DNA of 64,000 nt from Bimuria novae-zelandiae CBS 107.79 (Eukaryota > Ascomycota > Dothideomycetes > Pleosporales > Didymosphaeriaceae). The stretch lies in the NCBI GenBank assembly GCA_010015655.1, contig ML976659.1, positions 1,148,659 to 1,212,658 of the forward strand, given 5' to 3'. The translations under genes were made by a program, and so were the position numbers. Below, in pieces: positions 33,044 to 44,080 of the stretch (its first letter is position 1; each line of letters begins with the position of its first letter). The notes under the pieces were generated by a model, which did no database searches, was not told where the DNA came from, and saw nothing but the letters and a program-made list of their open reading frames with translations.

Positions 33044-34837
33044 ATGCCCGAGGCTGAAATTCCACATCGCATGCGAACAAGAAGTGGAGTAAATGGTTCT
33101 CCTGAGCCAGAAAGAGTAGAAGAGGAAGCACCTCAAGTGGCAGATAATGGACTAGGGGAGGAACAAGCCGAAGTGGCAGATAATAGACCAGGTGGGGAAG
33201 AATCCGAAGTGTAAGATGATGAATTAGACGAGGAAGGACAACAAATCTCAAGTGGACCAGAGGACGATGGGCTTAATGCAGCGGCAGAGGAGCCGGCAGC
33301 AAAGCGACGAAAGACAGGACACAGAGAGCGTGGCCGTCGCAACCGACTCAGGTCTAGCGTCTCGAATGCGAGTCAGTATCTGGCAATCGTCCTAAGCTCG
33401 AGACTCGCCGAAGTGCAGGAAACAATCCTCGCAAACCTCGAAAACCATGATATCATCGCGCTAGGACTGACCGCCAAATGCTTCGCTAATATGAGAGGCG
33501 TCCTGAGGAGAACGTCCTATAATATCGACGTGAGATTATGTCGCGGTAAGCAGAGCTGGACAGTACGCAGGAAAATTGAAGGATTGAACTGAGGTTGTAC
33601 TATCTAGGAACTACAGAAGGTATAGGTGCACAGGCACAAACAACGCTAGTCCCAGATAGGTGTCATGCTATCAGAAAGGTAAGCTGCAGTCGAGTAAGGG
33701 TAGCTGCAACTATCGCACAGAGAAAGAGCTATAAACCGTGACAGATTAGAAAGTTACCTCACGGAAGTTGTGGCCTTCTGCAGACAAATGGCTCAATCGA
33801 GAAGGGCCATGTAGGGGCCTTTCGCGGAGTGTTTTTTCTATCGACGCGATATTTCCGACCCTTTCCTCTAGGTTGGCTTCTAACAAGACCACCTCGACGC
33901 CTATTATGAGTTCTTGGAAAATGAAGGACACACGTCTTGGGCAAAATATCACCATATATTTCAAATAGGATAAGCATCAAGAAGACCTCTTTGTCAGTGC
34001 TTCCCGAAAATACATGAGCTGTAGCACATTTTCTCGAAGGCGCACATACGACAGGAGATCTGGACTGTATCACGTGGAACAGAGTGTATTCGCTCTTCCC
34101 GTACAACACCTTCATACGGAAATAAGTCTGCTTGATAAAGGACAGCAATGCTATCACGCATTTGGACGACGAGTTTCGCCGATGGAAGACCGAGTTTGGG
34201 TGCAATACGATCACTAGGCCTTTGAACCAAAGCGTCGAAGCCAAGATGGTCGCTCCTCGCCGCATTGGCGACAAGAAGACATAGGTCATAGACTTTGATA
34301 CGACCGATCTGGAAGCAGAGTCACAGCTTGATACTGCGCGGGATATCGAGCTCACGACTTTCAGACTACGACGACAAAAGCTCGCACCCGGGCCCGCGAT
34401 CGGCGATCTTAATATCTACGAGATGGGTACCAGGTCCTTCGCAGCGCGGCTAACGAACCGTACTCTTGGCGTACCCTGCCTTGGCAGTTAGTGCGCCGCA
34501 TCACTAAAACGCGCCACCCAACAATGAAGCGCCCCAGCTTCGACGCGCGATATTTCCACTAATATAGACCTAATTAAGGCCGCAATTGCAGCAATTAAAT
34601 TGTAATAATTAAAAGAAACTTTTTTATATAGGTAAATTATAAAAATCTTTAGTATTATATAATATATATTAACGAGCTAGCATAAACGCGCTATTTACGC
34701 GTTATAAGTTACTATTAGAAAAAGCTAAATCTTTAACTAATAATAAGAAATAGAGCTCCTATAGTATATTAAATAGCTTACTAAGCGTAGCCTACCTTTT
34801 ATATATTATATAATATAGACTTTCGCATCCTAAATAG

Positions 34838-35349
34838 TGTTAGGATCTGAACATGTATAGGACGCGGAGGACCAACGGGCCCTCAGCGGGGGTGACACTT
34901 GGTGGGGTTGCGCAACCGAGGTCACGTGATGTACCATCCAGCCAAGGCAGCACCAGCCATGGAAGGCAGCACCAGCCATGGATGGCAGCACCAGCCATGG
35001 AAGGCAGCACCAGCCATGGATGGCAGCACCAGCCATGGAAGGCAGCACCAGCCGTGGATGGTGACACCAGCCATGGATGGCAGCAAGACCTTGGATGGTA
35101 CAGAAATCCTTATGTATATAGGAACGCGAGAATGATCTCTCATATTCGCGTTCAACCTGTTTATCAATCTATCGTTTGGATCTGACTAAGCAACCTTGTT
35201 GATTTGATTGTGCTGTACACACCTTCGATACCAACACCCCAGTGACAAGCGCAAGCTATCACTACACCCTCTCCCGTCCTACCTAGTACTCCTGCCCGAG
35301 AACCAACCTTAGCCCATTTAGGACCAGCTATCCTGGATGGAATCTAACA
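34838..35349 (+). mobile_element. solo LTR, little RIP damage
   Basis: 512 bp starting TGTTAGGATC and ending ATCTAACA, with the duplicated target AATAG on both sides (34833-34837 and 35350-35354). It is GC-rich compared with the decayed element around it, so it is young or escaped RIP. It contains TCACGTGA at 34922-34929, a 19-bp tandem array and a TATGTATATAGG TATA-like block near 35110. A diverged, AT-shifted relative lies at 55790-56192. No internal retrotransposon sequence is attached. Confidence 0.85.
34946..35078 (+). repeat. 19-bp tandem repeat, seven copies
   Basis: The unit is GGCAGCACCAGCCATGGAW. The first six copies end alternately in A and T; the seventh ends in T, and a truncated eighth follows. 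Copies 6 and 7 carry a few substitutions. Open frames across it on both strands are products of the repeat, not genes. Confidence 0.9.
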
Positions 35350-37631
35350 AATAGCCTAAAAGGACGTTAGTATATCTTAGGTTAATTACTTTATTAAGCG
35401 TAATAATAACTCCTTAATATCTTAATAGACAATTAGTCTTAATAGTAACTACTATAACGCTAATTTAAAAGTAAAATATAAACTCTACTTTAAGCTTTTG
35501 TATAAGAAGATAGCGAAGTATAGTATAAAACCTTATTATTATTATAATATAAATAAGAAAGACTTCCTTCTTAGAATAATAAACTACTTAAAAAGAATCA
35601 TTAATAGGCCTCTATATAAGACTTACTAAGTATAATAATTTATATAAAATAGTAATTATAAATAGATCTTGCTTATTGCATGTATATACGCTAATAGATT
35701 TATTATTCATTTATTATTAATTTATTAATCTACTACTAAGAGCCTATAATTAAGCTAGATAGAAAAAATTAATTCTTAACATTATATAGTCTTTATTATA
35801 TTATCTCCCTTTAGCTAGTTTAATAACGAGATAGGTCTTTAATAGCTTTAATAAGTATTTAATTACTATATAAGGAAGAAAGCTAAATAGTTATAATAAA
35901 TATAATAACTTTTTATCCTTAACAGGTATAGATTTTATATTACTATAAATTTTATTAACTACTATAACTAAAATAAAATCTTCCTTGCGATATTTCCCCC
36001 TTATATAACTTATATACTATAGTCTTTTAACGTTTATATATTTAAGCCTTTCTTTAATACCTACTCCGACGAGCTCTCCGTATATCTTTATAAAAGCTAA
36101 GGACTATTAATAATTACTAAAAAGGGCTTCTTTAGTCTTTTTTAAAAAGCCTAGACTATCTTAATTACACTATAATTAATTACTAAAGCTTTTAAGTATA
36201 TAAGTATCTCGCTACTAGATCTAATACCTATCCTTAAAAGATTTTACTAGGTAAGTCTACTAGAGTAAAAATTATAAAAGAGTCTTATATTAATACTTAG
36301 CACGTTAAATTAGCGTAAAATAGAGTAATTTTTACGCTTTACTATTAAAAATATTATAATGAATAAGTTGCGTAAGCTTAGCTAGATAATATACTTAATT
36401 ATAATATAAAAGTAACTCTTAAAACACGAGAATAGGGGTCTTTAAAAGGCCCTTAAGAATAAAAAATAGCGTTAGATAAAGGGCAAGACTCTACCCTTAA
36501 AGTAACTTAAGAAGTAGTATAAAAAAGCTATATTTTAATTACTTACTTATATATAGAGGGCGCGTAACTCTCTTAGCTAATAAAAAGCTAAGAAATAATA
36601 ATTAGAACTTTAAAAAAGTAAGTAAAAAAAGATCAAGATAATAAATAAAATTTTTAAAGCTTATCTACTATAAGAGAAGCATGTTATATAAAAGGTAACT
36701 AAAAATATATATACTAAAAAAAGGGCTAATAAAGCTACTAAGTAAGTCCTTTATTAATAGGCTCGTAAGGCTTAATAATAGCTTTAAAAACGTTTAAAAC
36801 TTGCTAAAAAGGGAATTTAGAGAGCCTTAAAAGTAACTTATAAAGTTATAAAGAGGAAGAAATCTACGCCAGAACCTGTACGCTTTTATGCGGTGGTATC
36901 TGCGCTATCTACGCTATTATCGCGCAGTAGCCGTACAATTAAAACACTAAGTAGATATCTATAATCTAATTAGATAGAGACTATCTACAGGTCTAGGGGA
37001 CCTTAACTCCAGAAAATCTCGCGATAATATTAATTGTAAGCGTCTCTACAGCCTCATATTGTTGGCGGCGCGATCATGTTGGGTGGCGCGTTTTAGTGAT
37101 GCGGCGCACTGACTGCCAAGGCAGGGTACGCCAAGAGTACGGTTCGTTGGCCGCGCTGGTCCTTCGTCACGGTGTCACAAAGAATCCATATATGTGACGA
37201 TGAATTGGGACCGTTTCAATGGCCCCAATCATGAACCTACTGCATCGGCACGTATGAACGAGGAGGTCGACACGATACCTGTTAAAGGATTTCTCATGAC
37301 GATTGCTCAGGCGGATAATAAATTGCCGGATTACACCAGAATCGAGTTGTTAAAGCTCCTGGAAGCGGAGACACCAACAGCATGGAGGATGCAACTCCTA
37401 CCAGTGACAAATCCATGCACTGCCGAGTTCTTTGTTGAGTTTGCCCCCCAACATCCCGAACGGGTGGACTGCGTATGACCGTGAAATCCGGGAAATGCTG
37501 AAAAAGGCGTGGGCGGATTTGCAGAGTAGGTCAAAGAGACACAGAAGCGAAGCCATTAAAAAATGGGGCTACGAGTATTATGCGTCCAATTGGTAGGTGG
37601 TGTCCGCAAGCCAAAGAATATCGGTCGTGTC

Positions 37632-40600
37632 CAGAGATGCCAGTAATCAATCAATCAATATTAAAGCTCCAATATTGTATTGATTAGTAGTTTTTTAGTG
37701 TTGTGATTAAATTGATTGAAAATTAACCTTAGAAGTAGTATATTAATTAATATTAATATTAAATTATTAAAGTTAATTACTTATTTAGCTACTAATTATA
37801 AATATTATAGGTCTACTATATACTCTCATCCCCTATCTTTGCATTAAAGCCTGCATTAGTTAAAAATAAAAATCTAGCTTAGTGCTACGCCTTAACGTAT
37901 TATAAAGTAGTAAGTAGTTAAGAGCTAATCTTGCGTTGCTTAGGCTTAAGAAGGTTACTTAACTAGCTAAAAACTCGCTTACACTCACAGCTAGAAGCTA
38001 GTATTATTATTATATTAATAATAAAATAGGACAGGTTAGGATACTTCCTCTCGTACGATATCTAGTATTTAACAAGGATTAGTAAGTGCTCGCTCTCGTA
38101 TTCCGCTACGGACTGCTTAGGCTCCTTCTTCTACTCTATATATTTATCCTCTAAGTTATCGCTATCGTCTTCGTTATTAAGTATAAAGTTAATAGCGTTG
38201 TTAAGCGCGCTTGCTATGCGTTAGAGGGTAGGTATAGTTACTATATCTATAGTTAGCTTATATTAAGCCTAAAGCTGCTAAAATCTTGTGTGCTAAGTCT
38301 TAAGTTTCTTACTATCTTATTACTATAATTAATTATAGTATATTTTATAGCGTAGGTGGAGTATTAGAGCAGCGTAGTAGGCTAGGGAATTAAGTAGCCT
38401 ATAATAGTAGTTATTAGCTTTTTTAAGCGCGGAGCGTAGATTAATAGTAATATAGTCTTTAGGTGCAATTTCGTACTCGTAATTAACGCTTTTGTATAGT
38501 AGTAAGCGTGCTTTATACTTATTAATTAATATTTTAAACATAGAAAGTACCTTATAGAATGCACTAAACCTGCTAGTTTTACTACGACCTTATAAGTAAT
38601 TAGTAGCCAACTTTAGGGGCTGCAAGATAGCAACGTATTTAGTTATTACTACCTAATTAGTAAAGGTAAGCCTACTAGATCGCATCTATCGCGGCACCTT
38701 TAGTAGCTAGCTACCACGCTGCTAAGCGTGACTGCTAGCTATCTTAGTCTTTTTAACATGATAGGTAGTATACGCGTAAAAGGTAGACTAGAGTAGTATA
38801 CCATGCTTAAACGCGCTACTAAAGCTATTCTAACGCGTAATAACTAGGCGTACTAGCTTATATAGCTTAAGTTTAGTGTGTGTAAGAAGGTCTTTATGCG
38901 ATTAACGTTAGTAGCAATAAAAGAGGTTATATTATTTAGGCGTATTAATGTAATTAACGATATCTAGAAACACACTAAGTAGGCCATCTTTCCGCCACTC
39001 TGCCATATAAAACTCTTCTTCTTCTATGTTATTAGTAGTGTTATTATAGGCGTCGCTGTCCTTGCTAAACATAATATTTTAACTAATAAGATTAAGTGTA
39101 TAAGGAGCATAGCAGAGGCGATAATTATTAGATAAGAAGCTAAATAATACGCTAAGTGTTTATATAGCTATGTTATTAGCGTACGTATTATTAAGCATAA
39201 AGTAGCTAAGATTGCCGTTATCTACGCTAAATAACTATAGAATCTTAGTAACTAGCTCTGCTATCCTCTTGCTAGTATAAGCACTACTAAGCTAGGGGAG
39301 TGTAATAGGCAAGTCCTTTACTTCTCTAGCTTTATTAGCGTAGTAAGTAACAATACTAAAGAAGCCACGATATCTGCCTTTTATAGTCCACCTATTAAAG
39401 CTTATGTGCATTTTGCTGCGAGCCTAAGACAGGTCTTTTGCAACCTGTAGCTTTAGCTAGTGGTATAGCTTCACTGCAAAGGTTGCCATACTTATACAAC
39501 TCCTCCACAGCGCGTCTTTAGCTACAGGGTTGGCAAATTGTAGCATGGCTCAGAAGGCAGGGTTCTCGAACTCGCGAAAGGGGTAGTTATTATTAATAAG
39601 CTATAGTATAGCCTGTAATTAAAACCTATATACGTTAAAGTAATTAAGCTTATTAGTAACCTTTTAAGAGATTTTAATACCGCGGCCTTACGCAAGTGCG
39701 AGTGTTAACTACCCTTAAAGTAATAAGCGTGTAGGTAGAGGTATTAGGCTATCTTTATTAAGCTAATAGTTAAGTATTATTTAAGCTAAGTGTGCATTAG
39801 TAGTAAAGGTTAACGTTATAACCTTAAAGATACCGCCAGGCCTTTTATGTTAATAGTAGTATTTATAGAGCCACTAGGCCTCTATTAAGTTTAATAGTTT
39901 AGCTATATAGTAGCCATGCTTAAATATCTAACTCTAGCCTCGCTTTATTATAGTAGCAGGTTTATAATAGCTAGGTAATTACGCAAAGTCCACGTCGTCC
40001 ACGTTATTAATAAGGCTAGAGTAAAGCCCTACGTTAATATTATTAATATATAGGTCTGTCGTTGCCTTTATAGCTGCTATTAACACTCCTCTAGGGCGTA
40101 CTATATTAGACTCTAGCACTAGGTTAAGTAGCCTTTACTTAAACGGCGCGTCTTTCGTGGCTTATAAGGCTGCTGTGAATAGCTTATACCGCGGAGAAGT
40201 AGTGTCGGTCGGTAGTGCAAGTGTCTCGTTTGGCGGCCCTATAGGCTGTGTAGGCGGTGGGGTACCTAGGTATATAGGCTTTGGTTACTGCGTGCCATCG
40301 CCCTTGCGGGCTTTAAGTGTGGGTTTACGGTTACGTTTAGCGCGTTTAAATAGCGTGTTAGCTGCCTTAGCTACGCGTTTAGCCAAAATAAAAGGCATTA
40401 AAAATTATTTATAAATAAATAGATTATACTAAACAACGCGTATATTATGTATGCTAGTAGGCTGCGTGGTAGTAATAATAGTTTAGCTAAGAAAGTACGC
40501 AATTAAGTTTAAAAGAAAGGCTTAGCAGGCTACGGCTAAGTACAGCTTAAATATAGAATTATTTCTACTACTATAGAGGTAAAAAATAGTTCTTACTCTG

Positions 40601-40773
40601 AAATTTAATTTCAAGTATAAAATATTAATTAAGTTTTAATATATCAATCAATATTTTTATAGGATATTAAAATTGAATTGAAAATAGCAGCTAAAGTATT
40701 GAATTAATTAAATATTAAATTTCAATCAATATCAATTAATATATTAAAACATGATTGATTGTTGGCATCTCTA
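37632..40773 (-). mobile_element. hAT-superfamily transposon relic
   Basis: A 3142-bp unit flanked by the exact 8-bp duplication GTCGTGTC (37624-37631 and 40774-40781). Terminal inverted repeats are CAGAGATGCCAGTAATCAATC on the left and TAGAGATGCCAACAATCAATC as read inward from the right, fitting the hAT YARNG end rule. The minus-strand interior keeps pieces of a hAT transposase: KAANTLFKRAKRNRKP near 40390-40340 at the N-terminal side, and KKANNYYYRLLNSLAYYAAL with LHLRYKIYYN at about 38430-38330, matching the conserved hAT region before the dimerisation domain. Numerous stops and AT bias show it is dead. The transposase belongs on the minus strand. Confidence 0.85.
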
Positions 40774-41521
40774 GTCGTGTCGCTTCTGTATCCCAGGAAT
40801 TTTTGGACGTTCGTTTCGTATTACCTTAGGCAACCTGACAAAGTAAAACCTTTGCCTGCTTATCTTCCTACGGTCTTTAACAAATCTTATAATTAATCTA
40901 TTCATTTTTTTGTTTCCTTCGTATTCTAATGACATTGTATGGCCAAATTTTCGGTGGTCAAATGTAGCAGCCGAAGGATAAAGTCGCATGTTAAAATGAC
41001 TATAGCAGCGTTAGCAAGCTAGTTTCCTTATTTTAAAAGATGCGAGAATTGCCGCTGCCCATACAGCTGTTTTTAGGGGTATTGGAAAGATCTTCCAAGT
41101 CCTTGTTGCTTCCACATCGCTACCTCCTTACACCGGATTGACTTCGGGTACTGAGACGGAGGATCACCAATAAAGGGCTTAATAATTTAAGATCTAATTT
41201 GTGCTATTAAGCAGGCGGTCGCGTAGGGACGGGAGATGGCAAAGGCGAGGCGGTTCCTGCGTAGCCGTAGTCCCAAGTGGTGTTGCGCTGACACATCAAT
41301 GATCATCACGCCTGTTGACGCACATTGCTGCATTTCATCAGCCTCAATACTCATTTTATGCATGCTTTCAAACACATCCATAAGTGTCTACACGATGGCC
41401 AGAGGCGTGGTGTGCTTGCCTGCGGCATGGTTAGCTCGCTAGCCGTCGAACTACGTCATCATGCCGCAAATGCAGGTTCACGCGGTTCTGCAGCCGTCAC
41501 ACGCCGAACAACAGACTGCAT
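40774..41521. other. intergenic between the hAT element and malic enzyme
   Basis: About 0.75 kb. The first 350 bp are AT-rich but outside the element; the rest has normal composition and should contain the malic enzyme promoter. The small frames here have no recognisable content. Confidence 0.5.
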
Positions 41522-43796
41522 ATGAATACGTGGCGAAGACCGCATTGGATGGGTCTGAAACTCCTACATCGACCATCTCCGTTGTTGCACCAGACAACTG
41601 CACCACCCGCCCTAGCAGAGATGTCGTCCGCGCCGAAACATGAAAAGAACCCTAGATTCGGGCATCTACCTTTATCAACCTCCGGACCACAGGAGACTAG
41701 CTTGACAGTATGGTTGTTACTCGAGCGCACGATGACTCCGCTGACCAAACGCCAAAGGGAAATGCGCTGCTACAAACGCCCTACTTCAACAAGGGCTCAG
41801 CTTTCTCGGAGGAAGAGCGGGACATCTTCAAACTTCATGGGCTTCTCCCCACGAATGTGCAGACGCTCGAAGAGCAAGTCCGAAGAGCATATGCGCAGTA
41901 CCAATCGCGACCCGATGATCTCGCCAAGAACACGTTCATGACAAGCATAAAGCAGCAAAATGAAGTGCTTTACTACAGGGTGCGTTCGAATCAATCTTCC
42001 ATGTGAGGAAATGATCTAATAAACTTTAAGTTGATACTGGAGCACCTGAAAGAGATGTTCCCCATCATCTACACACCAACTGAGGGCGAGGCTATCGCAA
42101 ATTACTCCAGACTGTTCCGGAAACCCGAAGGATGCTATCTTGACATTGAGCATATGGACCGCATAGAGGATGATATCAACCAATTTGGAGGAAGCGACGA
42201 TGTCGATCTGATTGTTGTCAGCGACGGCCAGCAGATTCTGGGCATCGGCGACCAAGGCGTCGGTGCGATTCTGATCAGTGTCGCGAAACTGGTCATCTAT
42301 ACGCTATGTGCTGGCATTCATCCTTCTCGCACATTACCAGTCGTCCTAGACTGCGGGACAGATGTACGTGCTGCTGTTCCCGCCTAACAGCCTTCTAACT
42401 TGGTCCAGAACGAAAAGCTTCTTAATGATGACTTGTACCTCGGATTGCGACAGAAGCGAGCCAGTGGCGAGAAGTATGACGAATTTGTTGATAAATTCGT
42501 TTCTGCGTGCAGAAAACGCTATCCAAAGGCCTACATCCACTTTGAGGACTTCGGCTTGAACAACGCTAGGCGCATTCTGGACAAGTATACGCCAAAGATC
42601 GCCTGCTTCAATGACGATGTTCAAGGCACAGGTGCTGTTACTCTGGCCGCCCTCATGGCTGCGTTCAAAGAGGCCAACGTTGAGTGGGGTTCGGCCCGCT
42701 TCGTGATGTTCGGAAGTGGTAGGTTCCAACTCAAATGTGATGTGCGCGAGATGTAGTCTGAGCGAGTCTACAGGAACAGCGGGTACAGGTATTGCGGACC
42801 AAATCACGGATGCCATTGCGCAAGAAACGGGAAAATCAAAAGAAGAAGCAGGCCAACAAATTTGGTATGCGCGAAAGCGGCCGCAGCAGCATGCACATGG
42901 CTAACGATCACAGGTGTGTCGACAAGCCTGGCCTCTTGCTAAAGTCCAAGAAGGACCAGCTCACCCCGGCGCAAATTAGATATGCCCGCGAAGATGGAGA
43001 TTGGGACACGAAAGATCATAACAATCTGCAATCGATCATCAAGGAAGTGAAACCCCACGTTTTAATAGGAACAGTACGTGGACTCTTTCCAATGAATACT
43101 ATTGAATTCATTCTGAACGCCTACAGTCAACCGTACCGGGGTCTTTTACAAAGGAGGCGATGCAGGAAATGGCAAAACACGTCGAGCGCCCAGTCATTTT
43201 CCCCCTGTCCAATCCCACTCGGCTGCATGAGGCAAAACCGCAGGACCTGTATGAGTGGACAGGTGGTAAAGCACTTGTGGCTACCGGCTCACCTTTTCCT
43301 CCTGTCGAATATGGTGGCAAGAAATACGATATCTGTAAGTGGCCTGTCGTCTTAGCGATATAAGCTAACCTATTTAGCTGAGTGCAACAACTCCACTACG
43401 TTCCCTGGTATCGGTCTTGGTGCAGTCCTTAGTCGCACTAAGTTGCTATCGACTTCTCTCATTGTGGCCGCCGTACGAGCGTTGGCTGCCAAAGCTCCTA
43501 TCTCAAACGGTACTGGATCCGGTCTGTTGCCTGATGTGACAGATGTAAGGGAGATTAGTGTCCAGATTGCGAAGAATGTGATTCAACAAGCCGTCAAAGA
43601 AGACCTTGCTCAAGAGAAGGAAATACCAACTAATGATGCAGACCTCGAAGAGTGGATCCGCGAACAGATGTGGGATGCAGATTACAGGCCCTTGAAGCTG
43701 GTCGAAGAGCACGAGGCCGATACTTTCGCCAAAGGGGAAGCTGGAACTGCGAGCCACAAAAGGGTGGGAAACTTCAATGGGACGGCGAGACTGTAG
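41522..43796 (+). CDS. NAD-dependent malic enzyme, probably mitochondrial
   Basis: Eight exons: 41522-41707, 41758-41979, 42031-42363, 42409-42718, 42774-42864, 42914-43073, 43127-43334 and 43378-43796, giving 642 residues with consistent phases. Motifs in order: [65 protein letters not shown] (metal site), [12 protein letters not shown] (dinucleotide fold), [23 protein letters not shown] and [16 protein letters not shown]. It converts malate to pyruvate and CO2. Starting at 41522 adds a basic, Trp/Leu-containing leader ([17 protein letters not shown]) suited to mitochondrial import; the next ATG (41621) would remove it. It lies in a gene island between repeat blocks but looks intact. Confidence 0.93.
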
Positions 43797-44080
43797 TTTC
43801 GAATTGGACATGATTTTCCTGCAATAGTTTGGTTCCCATGTCATTCTGGGGGCTGTCGAATGGACGCTCCTTTGATCCAACCGTGGGTCATGTCGTTGGA
43901 TGAACATCAGTTATTACCAAATCCCAACCCATACCATGACTTGGTTCATCTCCACATAAGCCTGCCAACACAACCAAGTTCAGGACACGTCACCCGCTTC
44001 CATCCTCTTTCTAATGCTGCACCCAACGTCCTACACGACGACAATTTTTTTTTTTCGAACGAAGAGTCGATTAACCCAAC

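Larger units (their letters stand above)
34442..37158 (+). mobile_element. inverted-repeat DNA transposon with a pogo-like relic and an 8-bp target duplication
   Basis: Ends form an inverted repeat of roughly 80-90 bp. Left begins CAGCGCGGCTAACGAACCG at 34442; right is its reverse complement ending at 37158, with a few C/T differences. It includes GTGCGCCGCATCAC, then AACGCGCCACCCAACA. GTCCTTCG is present directly outside both ends (34434-34441 and 37159-37166). The AT-rich interior has RIP-type decay on the plus strand but still resembles a Fot1/pogo transposase: an IKAAIAAI helix near 34570, then YFKLLYKKIAKYSIKP and DFLL near 35490-35580. A solo LTR (34838-35349) interrupts it. An 8-bp duplication is not what TA-inserting pogo elements make, so the class is uncertain. 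Confidence 0.75.
33044..37596 (+). pseudogene. F-box-like gene split by a transposon
   Basis: The ATG at 33044 opens an acidic, low-complexity start with a near-repeat of VADN-G-EE units. A TAA at 33212 could fall inside a 42-nt intron (33211-33252). An F-box-like block follows near 33385-33500 (AEVQETILANLENHDIIALG, then LTAKCFANMRG). Later exon-like frames lie at 34165-34250 and 34265-34441 (DFDTTDLEAESQLDTARDIE, GDLNIYEMGTRSF). There the frame is cut by an element inserted at 34442-37158, flanked by GTCCTTCG, and it continues on the far side. A plausible C-terminus ends at 37596 (KKAWADLQSRSKRHRSEA, WGYEYYASNW). With the insertion and at least one remaining frame change, a normal product is unlikely. 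It was probably an SCF adaptor. The exon map is tentative. Confidence 0.5.

Noticed and set aside
33759..34355. 198-codon minus-strand frame
   Set aside because: It is opposite the exon-like segments of the split F-box gene and has no recognisable content.
34946..35078. Regular repeats that might suggest a CRISPR array
   Set aside because: Units are contiguous 19-mers without spacers, inside an LTR of a eukaryotic genome; this is a minisatellite.
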